64,000 bases of DNA from Lineus longissimus (Eukaryota; Nemertea; Pilidiophora; Heteronemertea; Lineidae), in NCBI RefSeq assembly GCF_910592395.1, contig NC_088325.1, positions 13,952,109 to 14,016,108 of the forward strand, read 5' to 3'. Position 1 is the first letter of the stretch. Each line of letters starts with the position of its first letter. The position numbers were made by a program, and so were the translations under genes. The notes under the pieces are model-generated. The model saw only the letters and a list, made by a program, of their open reading frames with translations. It was not told the DNA's origin and did no database searches. This document shows, one piece after another, positions 1-14,087 of the stretch.

Positions 1-58
1 TGTCATGTGTTTAATATCTCTTCCACATTAACATCTTAGCCAACTGTGTTGATTTCAG

Positions 59-88
59 TCTTGACGGGGAATATGAATTTGTTGATGA
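59..88 (+). other. DNHD1: 30-nt microexon of the dynein gene
   Basis: A pyrimidine-rich stretch ending in CAG precedes 59, and GTAGGT follows 88. The exon completes one codon, encodes LDGEYEFVD, and leaves GA, which the G at 791 completes as Glu. This places EYEFVDESDP just before the AAA5 core, where dyneins carry a short strand of the pattern (V/I)-x-(F/L)-(V/L)-x-x-x-D. The phase fit and the structural fit make it credible despite its size. Confidence 0.65.
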
Positions 89-3000
89 GTAGGTTTCCAT
101 AGTCTTAAAACCCTTGCTCCTTCCTTGTGACTTGCGCTCTATATTTGCCATATAGAAAATGTGAATACTCTGGTGTAGTGTTCAGACCTGCAGCATTAAG
201 GTTGTGGATTCAAATCCCTGCCATTTGGAACCTGTAGCACCTGGCTAATTGACCCCATTGAAGATGGGTAGAATCCTAGCCAGGCCAGGGGTTATAGAAA
301 ACCTTATCAGGCCTCTTGTTTACACCAAATGCACACTCAGTGACCCAAAGGAAGCCTATCAAGCCTGAGGGAAAACAGGTGTGTCCAAAAACATGTAATT
401 GAAAGGCCTCATAGTCGCTGTGTGTTGTAGTTTGCTTGGTATGTGACCTCGGAAAGGGCGCTTCACTTCAATTCCCCATATTGCCTCAAATGCTTCATCT
501 CCATCCTCCTCAGCAGGACCGGAACTCTATTTCTTGATTACTTTATTCCCTCTCTGCTTGAATTGGCCGCCATGGTAACTGAATGGCTTCAACTTGGCCA
601 TCTATTCATTATAAGACTTCTTGGGCATCTAGTCACGCAAAACATTTCGATTGAGACTGTTTTATAATAAACCTTCATTTTTGTTATTTAACCAACATGG
701 AAGTTGATAGTGCAGAGAGAATATGCTTAAATATTCTGTCTGCTGGGGAGAATGCTTCATGTGCTGATTTTTAATGTGATTTTGCTTCAGGTCCGACCCA
801 CACCTCCTTGTCACTATTGAGAAGAGCATCATGAAAGGACGTCACATCCTCCTCAAGAATTGTGCAGAGGAAATCGACAGTGACATCATGCCGTTAATCT
901 ATCACCGGAACTTCTGCTCTCAGGACCAGGAAAATGAGGGTAGGTACCGCCATTTTGGCAAGAACTTGAAAACCTGAATTTCTCCAAAATGTAGTGATTG
1001 CCTATTCAAAACCTTGGAGGCTGTTCTTTGGAAGACAAAGAACAGATCATAACTCCCACCTATATAAATGGAGACAAGGACTGGAAAACTGTCCTAATGC
1101 AATAATCTACTATCTTTCCTCTGTTCCAGAACCACGCATGATCAAATTCTGCGGCCGTCGCATCCTGTGCCATCCACAATTCCGCCTTTTCCTTGCAACC
1201 AATCTACCGAAGCCGAAGCTGAGTCCTGATGTTGCGTCGACCACGGAGGTCGTGAACTATGGCACGTCTGCCGAGACGCTGATGGATGATCTGCTGACGC
1301 GGTCGTTTGCTCGAATTCGCCGCGAGTTGTACCTTGAGAGGCGTCTGGCGCTGCAGACAGCACAGGAGGTCAAAGGTGACTATGACTGTCGGATTGATAA
1401 TTTGGCCATTTCTCATCAGCTGTGCAGTGACATGATTGCAAAGAACATTTTCCCCAGTTTTCCAATTTTTTAAAAGAAAATGCAGAAATTTTTGAAAAAT
1501 CACTGAAATTGTCCATCTTCACTATGACATATATGACAACAGCTATGGGAAAAGGGATTTTTGTCAAAATTCTACAAAACTTTTTTCACTTGTTTTTTTT
1601 ATTTCTGCTCAAAATGACGAAACATCATCAGCCCCAAAAAATCTAGCTTTGAAAATTTTTCAGAATTTTGAACTGATGAATAAGTTCAGCAAAAAAAGTG
1701 TTGTAGTCGAGTTTCTCAATTAAGGATGCAGGTTTTCCAGTGAGAATACCTTTAACCTTTTATCATCTTTCCAGCACTCCTGGTCCAGGTGATCGCCTTC
1801 ATCAAACTCCAGATTTACAAAAATGTCGACTCAAAGGTTCTGTGGAACGAGCAGGATGTGGAAACCATCGCAAATTCGATCGCGAAGAAAGATATGTGTT
1901 TCGACACGTGGAAGAATTCCCAAAGTGTCCTCGGCGACATTGACCAACTCAGGGATGAACTTTTCCCCATCGCCCGCCGTGGGGCAACTTTGTACACCGT
2001 GATCCGGAGTCTTCCCAGCATCCGCCAGGAGTACCAGTTCACTCTTGACTATTTCCTCAAGTTGTTTGATGAAGCGGTGGGGGCCGAACCACCAGAGGAG
2101 TTCTACCATAAAGTAGCTGAGGTTCGTGTAGTGAGCGCTATTTTTCTTCTCTTTGTTCAATCTCGGCCGAAATATAAGCGAGCCGAAAAATTAGCCTCTC
2201 CCTCCAAATTAAGAGATTATGCCACTCTCAGACTCCACCCCTGAAATCTATTGATGTCTTCATTGTAGGTTGGTGAGGACATAAGCCTCCTCGAAACTCC
2301 AGTGGTCAGCACCAAGCAACGTCCCAGCAACGTGGACAATGTCGACAAGGAAAGGTCTGGTAGCGCCACCAAGCAGAAAGAGGAGAAACCAGATGAGGAA
2401 GTCGCTGAGGATGGGGCTGCGACAGAAGAAGGTGGGTTTTTGACATTGGGACGACATTTGATACAACTCTGTCAAAAGTCCATCCTATATGATGATGTTA
2501 CCTTTTGTAGTGTTTGGAAAATGACGTAGATAAGAATTGCGTAGATGAATTCCAAGGTTTTTCAGCCAGTTGACGTGAAAAGATTTCATGATATATCAAA
2601 TTCCTGTTCAGATTAATCATCAAGTTGAGATGTTGTGATTTTCTGACTGTTTCCTATAAATTGTGTCTCTATAGATGAAAGGAGACCGTCTGCTAGCAAA
2701 CCAGCGAAACCCGACAATGGTACGATAAGAGTGAAATGCACATGCACTGCTATGTCCACAGCAATACATTTGAAGCAGATAAATTCCCCTGCTTTCCTGC
2801 AGATATTTCTTGTTTTATTGTACAAATCCTTTCAAAAATACAGCCTCAGCTTAGCTTTAGTTGGAGAAATATTGTAAATGTTTCGCAATGGGCTGTTTTA
2901 CTTGTGGCAGTTTTGATAGTGGGACGTGTCATTGGCGAAAAAGGTGGCATCACAGACATCTTGTGATAAAAACTTTCTTGTGCACATCTTGTTATGAAAG

Positions 3001-6000
3001 TATTTTTCGACCCATGTATGTCGCCCTTGGTTTGAATAGTGCATGCCCAAATCAAAAGAGTTTGAACTGGGCAACACCACTGACTTGAATTTTGACACGA
3101 ACACGCACCATGTTTATTGAGTGAGGGTTCGAGTAAATGTAGACCTCTGTTGATACAATTCTTTTGTGTGGTATTGAGAATTGTGATACTGCCACCAGGA
3201 CTAGTAAAGGTTGAAGCTAAATTCAGTGTTTGAATCCGGCAGACGTTAGCTTTGAAATCGTCGCAGTTTAATACTCTTCCCACTCTTTGCATGCTTTTCC
3301 TCACCCTGTTAGCATGATGATCTATGAAATCACTCTCTCTTCAATTCTATAAGGTCAGTTGCAAATATGGCCCGCTCACAGTCTTTCTGCATGAATGAAT
3401 AGGTCAGAGGCTGACCAGGCCTAGCATTGATGGAAAATGTCTGTTGGGCTGCGGAGGATGCAACCAAAGCAGTTCATGTATGTGCAGGTGGTCTCATACC
3501 TAATGTACTGACCTTATAGAAGTGAGAAGAGAGTATTTACCTGACATACTCCTCTATCCTATTTGCATGCTTCTCCCGTGGCTGATGAATGTACGATACG
3601 ATCATAAAACTGCTTCTGTTTTCATACAGGGAGTTATTTACCGACCCATTCAGACGATGGGCTCTATGCACTGATTGGTCAGTTTATTTGGTTGTGGTCA
3701 CATGACTTTATGTTTGTCCTTCGACTGTCCCCAAAAGATGGTTTGCTGAGTCCAAAATGACCGAGTTGAGTTGAAATTTTCTGGCACCATCGATTTGGGG
3801 ACAGTCCTATGTGTTGGTGGTGATGGTTTTAATACAACGTTTCCCTATATCCCCTTACTGCCCATGTCTGTGTATGAAAATAAGTGTCCAGAGATTCAGA
3901 ACCATCATAATCTGTAACTTTCCACAGCTTTAAAAGAACCAAGCTTCTCAATGGACCAGTATATTGAGTTTCTGGTGATCGGAAACTGAGATTTTGATTT
4001 TACATTTGTTTACGTTTATCATCGTCTAATAGTTTTGATATAACACAACATTCCATAATGTGTCCGTGTTTCAGAATAAACCGTTTCTTTTCAGCGATTT
4101 CCTAACTTGACCTCACTGATAATTGAGATGATAATACTATGCAACAGTGTTTGTTTATTTTGTGTAACTCTGATTATTTTCTAATGTTAAATTTGTCTAA
4201 TGTGAAACATGAGAGCAACACTCATTGTTTGGGTGCAGGCTGGAAGTTAGTGGATGATGGGCAGGTACCTGAATGCCCTCAAGCTCTAAGAAGAAGACCT
4301 TATTGATTGTACAGTGCTTCCTTTAGTTTACTACAAACGACATTGACGTATTCAAAAAGAGATCCAACCACATGACTATATCAAAACTTAACGTTAAACT
4401 TTTGAGTTTGTTTAAAAATGAGTAAATAATTGATTCAATTTCATTTAAATTTGCAGGTGAGGCGTCGTTCATCCAAGCCATCACATCGGCCAGGGAAGCG
4501 GAGAGCCGCAGCCAGGTCATCAATCAGATCCGAGGTCATAGGTCACATGAGATCAGGAGTGAATTCCAGGTCACTGACGAAGTCGTCCACCAACTCCAAA
4601 GAGAGGCTACGGTCGAAGCGCAAGATTTCTCGCCGACAGGACGGTTTGGGAACTTCCCAAGTTTGCCGTCAGAGGGCGTTGAGTACACCAACCTGTCGTA
4701 TAATCAGATCAAGCAGGTCGTTGATAACTTGACCACGACGGTTTATGAGAAAATTAAACAGTAAGTACATGGGTTATGGTTAGGGTTTGAGAATTGAGGA
4801 ACTGGAATTTTGATTTCATCTTGGGGTAGAGGGCTGTTAGTGATTGCATCTAGAGTCACAGATCACCACCAGAGATCCCCATAAAACAAAACATATGGAT
4901 TGATCCCTTATGAAAGACTGATTGCAGTGTGTTGTTTTAACCCCAGAAAAGCAGACGTCAGTTTCATTGCAATTGTTTACCTTTCCAGGAGTCTTTATGA
5001 AGAAGATCGTCTGCTCTTTGCCACGATGATGTGCCTGAACATCCAGGCCGAAAAAGACGACCAATTCCCTGAGAGTGAAGTCTCTCTCCTCACGCAGGGG
5101 AATCCTGGTCTTAACATACAGTTAACGCTCGCTGATTTCAACTGTGATGCACCGGTACCAACATGGCTGCCGTCCGAGCGCTGGGATGAGCTACTCTCAC
5201 TCTCAGTGCTGCCCGGCGCTCTCGCTAACCTCTGTGTTAACGTTGCGGAGGACTCAGAGAAGTGGGAGGTGTGGTATGAGGCTTCCGAGGCGGAGAATGA
5301 ACTGATGCCACTGCCACCGATACCCAAGACACCACACACACAAGACAAAGGTCAGTACTCTAGTTGTATCATCTGTTGTAACTTGAAATTCATCAAATGA
5401 AAAACTACACCAGTGTCTGCTGTGTGATTGAAGTAGAATTGTTCCTGATATCCGTATTCTTAATGAGAGAATCTCCTTTCCGTCCAGATGGAGACAACAC
5501 CTCCAGACAGAGTGCCAGCCCAGATACCAACCAGATGTCTGACCTTCACCAGCTCATCGTCATCCGGATGCTCCGTCCCGACAGGCTACCGCACGCCATG
5601 TCGAAGTACGTCAGTCGTAACCTAGGCCTGGCGCCCCAGCCTGCGCCGACACTTCATGACATCATGGAGAGTATGGGGAACCACCATTACGGCATACTGG
5701 TGATGTTGCCCCCTGGAGCATCCAGCCCCTCGCAGCAGAGCATCTCTAGTATCAAGATGACAAAGGACTCCCTGCAGACGATAAGGGAGATGGCAGAGGT
5801 GGGTAAAATGTTTATAAAATCCTGTCTGTCTTTTGAAGGAACATAATGATTGCCCCATCAGGTAGGTGGAGCAGCATTTCCCCCAAACCCTTGGCAAAGC
5901 GCCCCGTGTTTGGCCTGCGCTGAGCTCCACCCTCCCCATGTTTAGCCAATACCTCCAATTCAGTAACAGAACCTTGAGTCAACGCCACACAGACCATTCA

Positions 6001-9000
6001 CAACCACACCTCCTCATCAAAGAACTTTTCCTTAACCACTAATTTTTTTCCAGGAAATCGGCATAACTCTTGAAAGTGTCAAAATGTGTGAAGGTTGCGA
6101 GTATCAAGTAGGCGTCACCATCGACCAGGCTGAGAAGAACGACGGCTGGGTCGTTATCGAGGATCTACATCTCGCTCCGGAGAAATTCTTCCGAGAATTG
6201 AATTACAATTTGATTCGAGTGATGAGAGGGCGTGGTGAGTGTAAACAAATGTCTTGTGTTCTGTCATTGCAGCAGTGGTTAAGATGGCGGCCATCTTGGA
6301 TTTGCTGCTCTTGCCTCCCTTGCTTTGTTTTTGGACGTCAGGACTGGAAGCACCTCAAGTTATGTCCACAGAATGTATCTGTTCATGTTTTGGGGCTGAC
6401 TGTTGTTTTTGAAAGGTGCTGCATAACCCTGGAGACTCCGGGGTGGTCTTATGTCGCTTTTTCACCCTGACTTTTCTTCTTCCAGAGAGACTTGATGAAG
6501 AGAAGCGAAGCCGGAGTAAATTCTGCATCTGGCTGACGAGCGAGCCCAGCGCTAGGATCCCAACGTTCATGTTAAAGCGCCTCCACAAACTTTCCTGGGA
6601 TAACGTCACGATGGACTTGATCAAAGAAGGCAGCGGTGGGACTACTAATGGTGGAGCGCCACCTGGGGAGGGAGAGGAGGAGACAGGATCACAGGCGCGG
6701 CAGTCGTACGGTAATGGCGGTGACAACGGTGGCGATGAAGCGCCATTGGAGCCAGAGACGCTGGAATATGCTCCGGTGAAATCTGTCCTCGTCACTGGTA
6801 AGTAGATTTGCTGGGGACACACAGATTTACTCCAAGCTCCAAGTTGTCAAGACCTGTTGACATGAACATTCATTCGAAATCTCTTGCTAAGCACTTCCAA
6901 TGGTCTACACTGGTAGATCATCTTCCATGTCGACTGATACCAAATCTGAAATAATCTCAAACAAAGCTCTGGTAGGCCTACTCCAACAGGCATTGACGTG
7001 ACGTTACTTATTTCAGCCATTTCCTCGTGTCTGCGATCGATCTCCCAAACAACTGCAGACAAGATTCAAGAGATGCCCAACGCACAGAAGATCCTGCCGT
7101 ACATTTACGGTTTGGCCGTCTGCCAAGGTGTTTTCCAGGCGCGCCAAGTGTTTGGATGTCGCGGCTTGTCACAGTGGTATCCTTTCAACGCCGTCCATCT
7201 TCAACAGAGTATTGACATCTTATTGAAGAGCATCTATGGAGAAGAGGAACCAAGTATCGAACTCGTTTGTGGAAATATTTCCAAGATCGTCTCTCACGTC
7301 TACGGCAACATTGTCAGCAATGACTGGGATCGCGACTACCTGTCCGCCATTTTGAATTACATCATCAGCAATATGGAGAATCCCTCCATTCTTCTTGGTG
7401 ACACAGAGATTCCTGTTCCAGCGGCCAATGTTGGTAAGACTCTCTCTCTTAAGTTTTCTCTCCCTGCTGTTGGACTCTCTGTAGTATTCTGTGTCTGAAA
7501 TTGTATAGGGGCTATTGCATCTTCCATAAGTAGTAGTCATTCCTAACCCCATAGAAACAGCTCCCTGACTTGGGTGGGGCAGTCATTCTCCCCCAAACCT
7601 CGGCTACCATAGTACCACCTCAGTTTGACCTACATTCATCGCCACCCTGTTTGCTGAGACAACCAGTACCAACAGCAAGGTATCAATTTGCTACTTTTCA
7701 CTTTCAGAACTGACAGAGTTTGGCAGCTGGTTCGATGAACAAATGAAAAACAAGGAGACCAATTCTGCAGCTGCACTCGACCTTCCGATGGATGTTGAGA
7801 GGGTGTATAATGAAGCCAGGTGGGTAAAAGTTTTGAGCATCAAGTGGGACGTCTTTGGTACCACTTGATCATGCATACAGCCAGAATTGTGGTACATGTA
7901 TATGGATATCTGTAATCATATTCCATTCCCTTGCAGCGCACGGTCGTTCATCGAACATCTCGACAGACTCTACGAGACATCACGCATGGACACCGGTGAC
8001 ATTGCACCGATACCCTTCGCAGAACTCAGTATGTTCCGCCTAAGGTCGACCATCGAGCTTTGCATCGAGAGTCTACCGCCATTGTTAGAACTCGGCGATA
8101 GGTCAAAGATCAACAATGGAGAAGAGAGTTACAACTTCCCGTACCATTGTCCGAGTGTTTTGAGTTTCTCGACAGCATCTAGCGTCATGATGCCAGAGTC
8201 CATAGGATATGTGCTCCTGCAGGTGGGTTGTGCTCTCCGCTCCCAATCTTTACAAATCTTACATTACAACAAGCTCAGCTAAACTGATAATATACCTCGT
8301 AATGGGCACTAGGTTCGAATAAGATTTGTACAGCTGGGTGTGCCAAGGGTGGTTTGGCATATGTTGTTGTCTCTTCACCCAAATGCTGGGAAGGCTGAAG
8401 ATGAAAACAACTCACATTTTGAATTTCCTTTAGGAATGTCTCTGGCTGAACTCCCTGCTGTGTCACATCCGCCAGAACATCTTTGAGCTCCAGCAATGCC
8501 TGTTGACCAGGCCGGACTCGATCTCGCCGAGACTGCAACCGACAGCGAAGAGTATCCAGCAGGAGAATGTGCCAATAACCTGGGTACATCCCAACTGCCA
8601 ACCTTGTACCCATACATTATTGACCTGGCTTGCAGGTGAGTTGTTTTGGGCTTTCTCGTAATCCCGCAAAGACTTCACAAAGTTTTGAGAAAGAAACGCA
8701 GAACAGAGGTTTCAGCAGAATGTATTCACAAAAACAATATGAAGATTTATTGTCTCAAAATCTAAAATAGAGCTACAGTCTATTATAGAATAGAAAAAAG
8801 TCTTTAGAAGAATATCTGTATTTTTGATATCTTTCCAGATGTGAAGAAACGCTATGATCAGATGTACCGCTGGGTAAAGAATGGTATGGTCCCGACCTTA
8901 AACAGCGGTCCTACCCCTGCTCCCAGGGGACAAGTACGCACGATCTGGCTGGGTGGACTGGTCAACCCACAGGCGTTGTTCATGGCTCTCAGGCAAGAGA

Positions 9001-11150
9001 AGGCTGTGCTTAGTGACTGTCTCATCAACGAGGTGGAGCTAGTGTGTGATATCGATGACCGATCGACTTCACCCGATCTTGAAGAAGACGAAGCAGGAGT
9101 GTTCGTCAAAGATCTGCATCTGCAAGGTGCATCCTGGGACAGTGGGGCAAATAGCCTTGCTCTGGCCGAGTAAGTTGTCTTCCGCTCTTTTTCTGAGGAA
9201 TCGATTTCTAGAAAGCCTCTGTATTGTTCTACAATTCCTTTTAAACTGCTCACTGAAGTCATGTTACGAGGTAGCTTTATCTTAATCTCGCAGAGATGGC
9301 CAGCAAATTGATAAATGGATTTCTTTTCAGGAGTGACGTGACCACACTTCCACTCATTCATGTGAAGGCCATCACAAAGACGAAGAACTCCTCGAGCCAG
9401 GATGACTTACAGAAATACAACTGTCCTGTCTTCATGAACAAGGCCCGACAAGTCTGCTCTCTTGTGTTGCCGCTCTCGTCAAACCTTCCGACGTCAACCT
9501 GGGTTAGATCAGGTGCCGCTCTCATCATTGACCCTGGTAAGTGCACATCGATTGGAATTCAAATTGATGCCGATTATGTCTTGTTGATGTTGCTCTTAAA
9601 CATCTTTTTCTGCACAAACGGCAGACTTGAGGTCCAGGAATCTAGCTTGGTCTGACCTCTACACTGGAGCCAGTCGGGCATAGTTAAACCTCCCTGGATT
9701 AGGACTCCTGCTGCTCATTACTCTGGACTATGGTGGTATGCCTGCTTTTTCACCATCAAAACTACTTTTCGCAAAATTAAAGCATTGTATTCCATCCATT
9801 CCAGGTATCGCTAAAGGCAGCACAAAACGTACTAAGGCACATCGCACAATGAAACAAGCACAGATGGCGCTGTCTCCAAGAATTGTCGATTTCGAATCGG
9901 AAAGAGGTTCGACGGTGTCTCCGTTAGCAGCTGAGAAAGAAATTGACAAACTGACGCCATCTAATCTAACGGCATCGCAACAGTACTCGTCGCAGCAGTC
10001 ACAGTTGTCTGGTAAGCCGTTCACCCCAAAGTCATCACCGCGTCCGCCAGCACTGCAGCTCGAACGCGATGAAAAACACCTGGAAGATGACAAGAATTCA
10101 AAGGCCAGACAGAGCTACGAGTACGTCTCGAAAGAATCTGTCTTGACCGACACGACTGCAAGAAGCAACCGCTCGGAGAAAGACAGCACAAGATCGCAGA
10201 CATCTGACAGATATGCTTCGAAACAGAGTTTAGTGAAATCTGAACGTTCGACAAAATATTCAGAGTCATTTGAGGAAGAAAGTAGGACTGACAAGCAGAG
10301 TCGGATTTCTGAGAGGGTTGAGGATGATGCGCGATCCCAGAAGTCTACAACTTCCAGAGGGTCACATCGTAGCGATGCTGGGTCTAGGGTGTCTAAACGT
10401 AGTGACACTTCTAGAGCACCTAGTAAGTCTTCACGAGCAGGCAGTACAGATCAGAAACGATATTCTGCAAGGAGATCCGAGATGGGGTCGTCATTGAGCC
10501 AGAAATCTGCAGCAGGGGAGAAGAGGAAAGAGTCACCTGTTTTGCGGGGATCTCCAGCACGGTCCGAAGGCAAAAAGTCATCGGTCATGAAATCTGAAGG
10601 TACAACGTCACCTTCTGTAAAATCACACAGAGATTCACCTGTGGGGTCAGATTCACAAGCCCAGAAATCGCGGATGGAATCGCCAGCTCAGAAATCCAGG
10701 ACTGTGTCCCCGGGACAGACATCGAGGACAGAGTCACCAGCACAGACATCCAGGACTGCTTCACCAGCACAGAGGTCCACGATCACATCGCCAGCTTCCA
10801 CTGGCAGACAGTCAAAGACCGGGTCAGTAGGGAAGGCCAGCGCTTCCCCTAGATCAGAAACAGTGGACTCCCCAAGATCAGAGCGAACGGAGAGTCACGT
10901 CGCAGAGTCGCCAGCAAAGTCTGCACAGCCGCCAACACGAAATGCAGATGATACAGACGCAGATGATAGGGGGCGTGATTCTGTGGCTTCCTCTGTTATA
11001 TCATCACGTCCAGACACTGTGAAGACGGAACCCCTGACGAAGGTCTACGCTGGAAACGATGGAAATACGCCATTGCCTCCAGAGTCGACTGACGGGCAAG
11101 AGCCAAGCACTAGGCCAGAATCGAAGACACCATCGGCCAAACTGTATTAA
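59..11150 (+). CDS. DNHD1: Dynein heavy chain domain-containing protein 1-like, C-terminal 1,782 residues (5' truncated by window)
   Basis: Exons read: 59-88, 791-939, 1130-1375, 1775-2121, 2269-2431, 2675-2719, 4457-4760, 4989-5350, 5488-5798, 6054-6234, 6486-6797, 7017-7433, 7708-7819, 7937-8222, 8434-8635, 8839-9169, 9331-9536, 9805-11150. All have AG/GT borders, phases agree, and the total is one carried base plus 1,783 codons including TAA. The product follows the dynein motor C-terminal half: the AAA5 region (GRHILLKNC, FRLFLATNLPKPKLSP), the AAA5-AAA6 linker (RRGATLYTVIRSLPSIRQEY), AAA6 (VVIEDLHLAPEKFF, FCIWLTSEPSARIP), then the C-terminal domain (WLGGLVNPQALFMALRQEKA, DLHLQGASWD, YNCPVF). 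Weak conservation and long inserts fit DNHD1 better than a canonical axonemal heavy chain. In mammals DNHD1 is linked to sperm flagella. The last exon adds about 448 Ser/Arg/Pro-rich residues not expected in dyneins. The DNHD1 assignment is inference; membership of the dynein heavy-chain family is firm. Confidence 0.78.
130..340 (+). mobile_element. Possible tRNA-derived SINE fragment in a dynein intron
   Basis: The segment around 165-225 looks like the 5' half of a Pol III SINE: an A-box-like CTCTGGTGTAGTG followed about 35 nt later by GGATTCAAATCCC, which resembles a B box. About 100 nt of non-tRNA sequence follow. No target-site duplication was found, and the A box is imperfect. It lies in the intron between 88 and 791. 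Confidence 0.35.
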
Positions 11151-12565
11151 AATGACCTCTTTCCACTTCAAGAATGCAAATTTCCCATCTTGATGTGGAT
11201 ATGAGGGTGTATCACCAGTGTTTTTACCAAAATACAGAAGGGGTGACGATATTGCACTCTTTGAAAAGACACAACATTTTTGATATTTTTTTGGGACAAA
11301 TATTTTGAAGAATTGTAACTTGTCTCTGTGATTGTCAGATATATACCAGCCCATTGTGAGTTTTGAATGAACTTCAAACTGTTTTGGAAATCCAAGCGGG
11401 AAACTCATTGAATATTGGATGGCACTTTTTGTCTTCATTATGAAAGTATCGGTCTGGACACCTATTCCATGAGGTGTAAAGTGTTTGGGTTTCTGAAAAT
11501 TTTGGGCCACCTGTTACCTATATGACCTATTTGTCCGCCCACTTTCGCTTGCATTGATTTGTTTCATTTAATGAAGAGTTTCTAAATTTATTTACATTGT
11601 GTTATAATGAATATTTATTTTAAGCACTGTGTATTTATTTCTTCAATCATTTTGTATTTGACACTTTATGGGTTGGTCATGACTACTCTCTCATATAGAG
11701 AGAAAATATCCAGAATTCAATATTCAAATACCTGTATTTAAAGATAGGGGCCTACCGTGACCCTTTTTCAATGTTCATGAGATTAATGTTGACTAGTTCA
11801 AAATAAGGGCACCATGATTGGACATTATGAATGCAAAGTGCTAATGTTTACATTAGCAATTTATCAACCTAGATGATGTAAGCGCCCTGCATTATCTGGA
11901 GCATTTGACCGCATGAAGAGGAAAAGTTAGAATATGAGTGTAATCACTGTGTATAATTATCAAACACCCCTCTGAGCATCATCAATGTCCAAACGTTATC
12001 TTGGGGACATCTTCAATGTGAAGCCAAATTTGCCCAAATGTAGTCTTGATGGGGGAGGGGGTTTGCAGAGAGACTGATTTGAACCATTTTGTCTATTTTT
12101 GGCTTGACATAGTTTTGCTTCACTACCTTGTCTCCGTTGGGGAAGAAGGGACAACTTATTGCTTATTTTGGCTGAAAGTCATGACCAATCGGTTGAGACA
12201 ATGTAGTGCTTCCTTGTTCTCATCAATTGCTCAGAACAAAACTCCATTTTGGTGGCAAGTCCCTTTGATAGCTGTGATGAAATACATGTAGAGACATTGA
12301 GATAACATTTTCTGCTTATAATCAGTCCGCTTCATCTTGCCATTTGCTCTTTGAAGACAATTCAAGAAATGATTCCATTTCCACTTTACTAAAGATTCCA
12401 AATTTGTATATTCTGTAAACTTTATTTAGGAGCTCAAAGTTTGGCACAACCTGTCTCTGTCTTTGAAGGTTGTGTCTGACAAAACCAACCATGATTGAAA
12501 AAAAAATATTTTGATAACATAAGTGAATTGATTAATTGTTGAATAAAATGTTTTTGTATGAAACT
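11151..12565 (+). other. DNHD1: 3' UTR of the dynein gene with polyadenylation signal
   Basis: AT-rich sequence with no long ORF follows the TAA at 11148-11150. A canonical AATAAA at 12542-12547, within GAATAAAATG, is the best candidate 3' end, giving a UTR of about 1.4 kb. A second AATAAA lies near 12764. Confidence 0.5.
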
Positions 12566-14087
12566 TAGTTCTCTTGTTTAATATTTGGTGGTTTTTTGGT
12601 GGTCTTCAATGTCAGCATCCTGAGAATCAGGGTTTTGACAATCCTGCGTCATAAACTGTGTCGCCAGTTCAGACTGTAAATCTTATTGAGATCGAATTAG
12701 CGCCACTTTCTTACATTAAAAAATGTTTTGTTTTATTAATGAATAACAAAATATGATCTTTATGAATAAAATTTGACACTTAATAGTGGATTTTAAGATG
12801 ACTGTACGGAGAACTACAAACGCAGCGTAGGGCATCGCGGGCTTTGTGGTGATGAGGTAGCCTCACAGCAATAAGTTAGAATCTTCATCCGCGGTACTGC
12901 TTTTCAAGATGGTGGCAACTTACTAGTTCTTTATCTTGACACTAGAGGCGCTGATCGGCACTGGTAGCGCGTTCGATTTCTAGCGCCGCGCTTCGGTTAG
13001 CCTGGTACCACTGGCCACGCTTCGGTAAGCATGTATTGACATCGCTCAGCAGCGAGACAGCGCTCGTATGGGCGGAGGCTACGGAGGCAATAGCGCGGAA
13101 GTTCAGTACGGACTCTTCGGATCGATACCCCAGGTTTATAAATGCAACTTGTGCAGAATCGTAGTGACACGCAAGAGACGCACAGGGGAACAAATTCACA
13201 TACGAGATGGAGACTGGTCTTAAGGGCACAACAATTAAGCTTCTGAGACGCTCCCTATAATATCGATGTATCTTATTTCATTTTCAGGGTCATGGAACAA
13301 CTCTTCCCTCCGTGAAAAGACCTCCATGGAGTCTCAGTAGAACCATACCTTAACCCGACGTCACCAACCAGGGAAGGACACGTTTTCCAGTGGTCATTCC
13401 ATTCTGCTACACTAGGATACGAATCCTACCAAACTAGAGCGCCACCTGTTCACAAATGGGGAGTCGGGGGGAAAACTCTGGTGTAAAAGCAGAAAATTTC
13501 CCCTGGAAAATGTGTCCGGGCCTATTGTATTCTGTCGGATTATGCTATAAATGGTCCTGTAGGCTAGATGGCCATAGCTCCAGATTAATGATAGAATGCT
13601 TTGTTCCCGGACATATCCCCGGCTGTAGAAACTCATAGAAAAAAGTTGTAAATTCTACTATAATAATTTATTGTTCAATAAAGATATTAAAAAAACAAGA
13701 TCGTGATAATTGTCATTCTCTTCTCCTCGTTGACTCTAATTGACATCGCCAATTTGATTGGCCCATCATGAAGTTATGGAACGACACTTTATTAGACGGC
13801 GTTGGCAATTTTCAGAAAAGGCATCATTGCCAGGGATTTTCATCCCGTTTTACCAAACACTACCGCCTCTTCATATGCGGGAATCTCTAATTGGTGATAC
13901 TTTCGTTGGAGCAAGGGAAGGGCGTTGGAGTTTCCCGCCAGCCACTGAAATTCCGCGTATTGCCGATTGGCGCTATTATGAGCTGCCATTCATGAATCTG
14001 GAACGAGGCCAAGCACGACTGTACACCGTATAATCTCATGTTTTCCCCGTAAATTTGGCACCTTTTTACAAAATATCAACGATAAAA
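12566..14087 (+). promoter_or_regulatory. Intergenic segment and presumed upstream promoter of the glycine transporter gene
   Basis: No convincing coding region. 13740-14000 holds several ATTGG motifs (inverted CCAAT boxes), consistent with a promoter for a transcript using the ATG at 14088. An AATAAA at 13677-13682, preceded by an acceptor-like TTTTCAG near 13287, could end an alternative or non-coding transcript, but no protein was recognised. The promoter call is inference from position and motifs. Confidence 0.3.

Noticed and set aside
2846-3304. 152-codon minus-strand open frame in a dynein intron
   Set aside because: No domain similarity and no splice or start support; a chance open frame.
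13758-14033. 91-codon forward open frame upstream of exon A1
   Set aside because: No recognisable protein sequence, out of frame with the exon at 14088, and promoter-like motif content.
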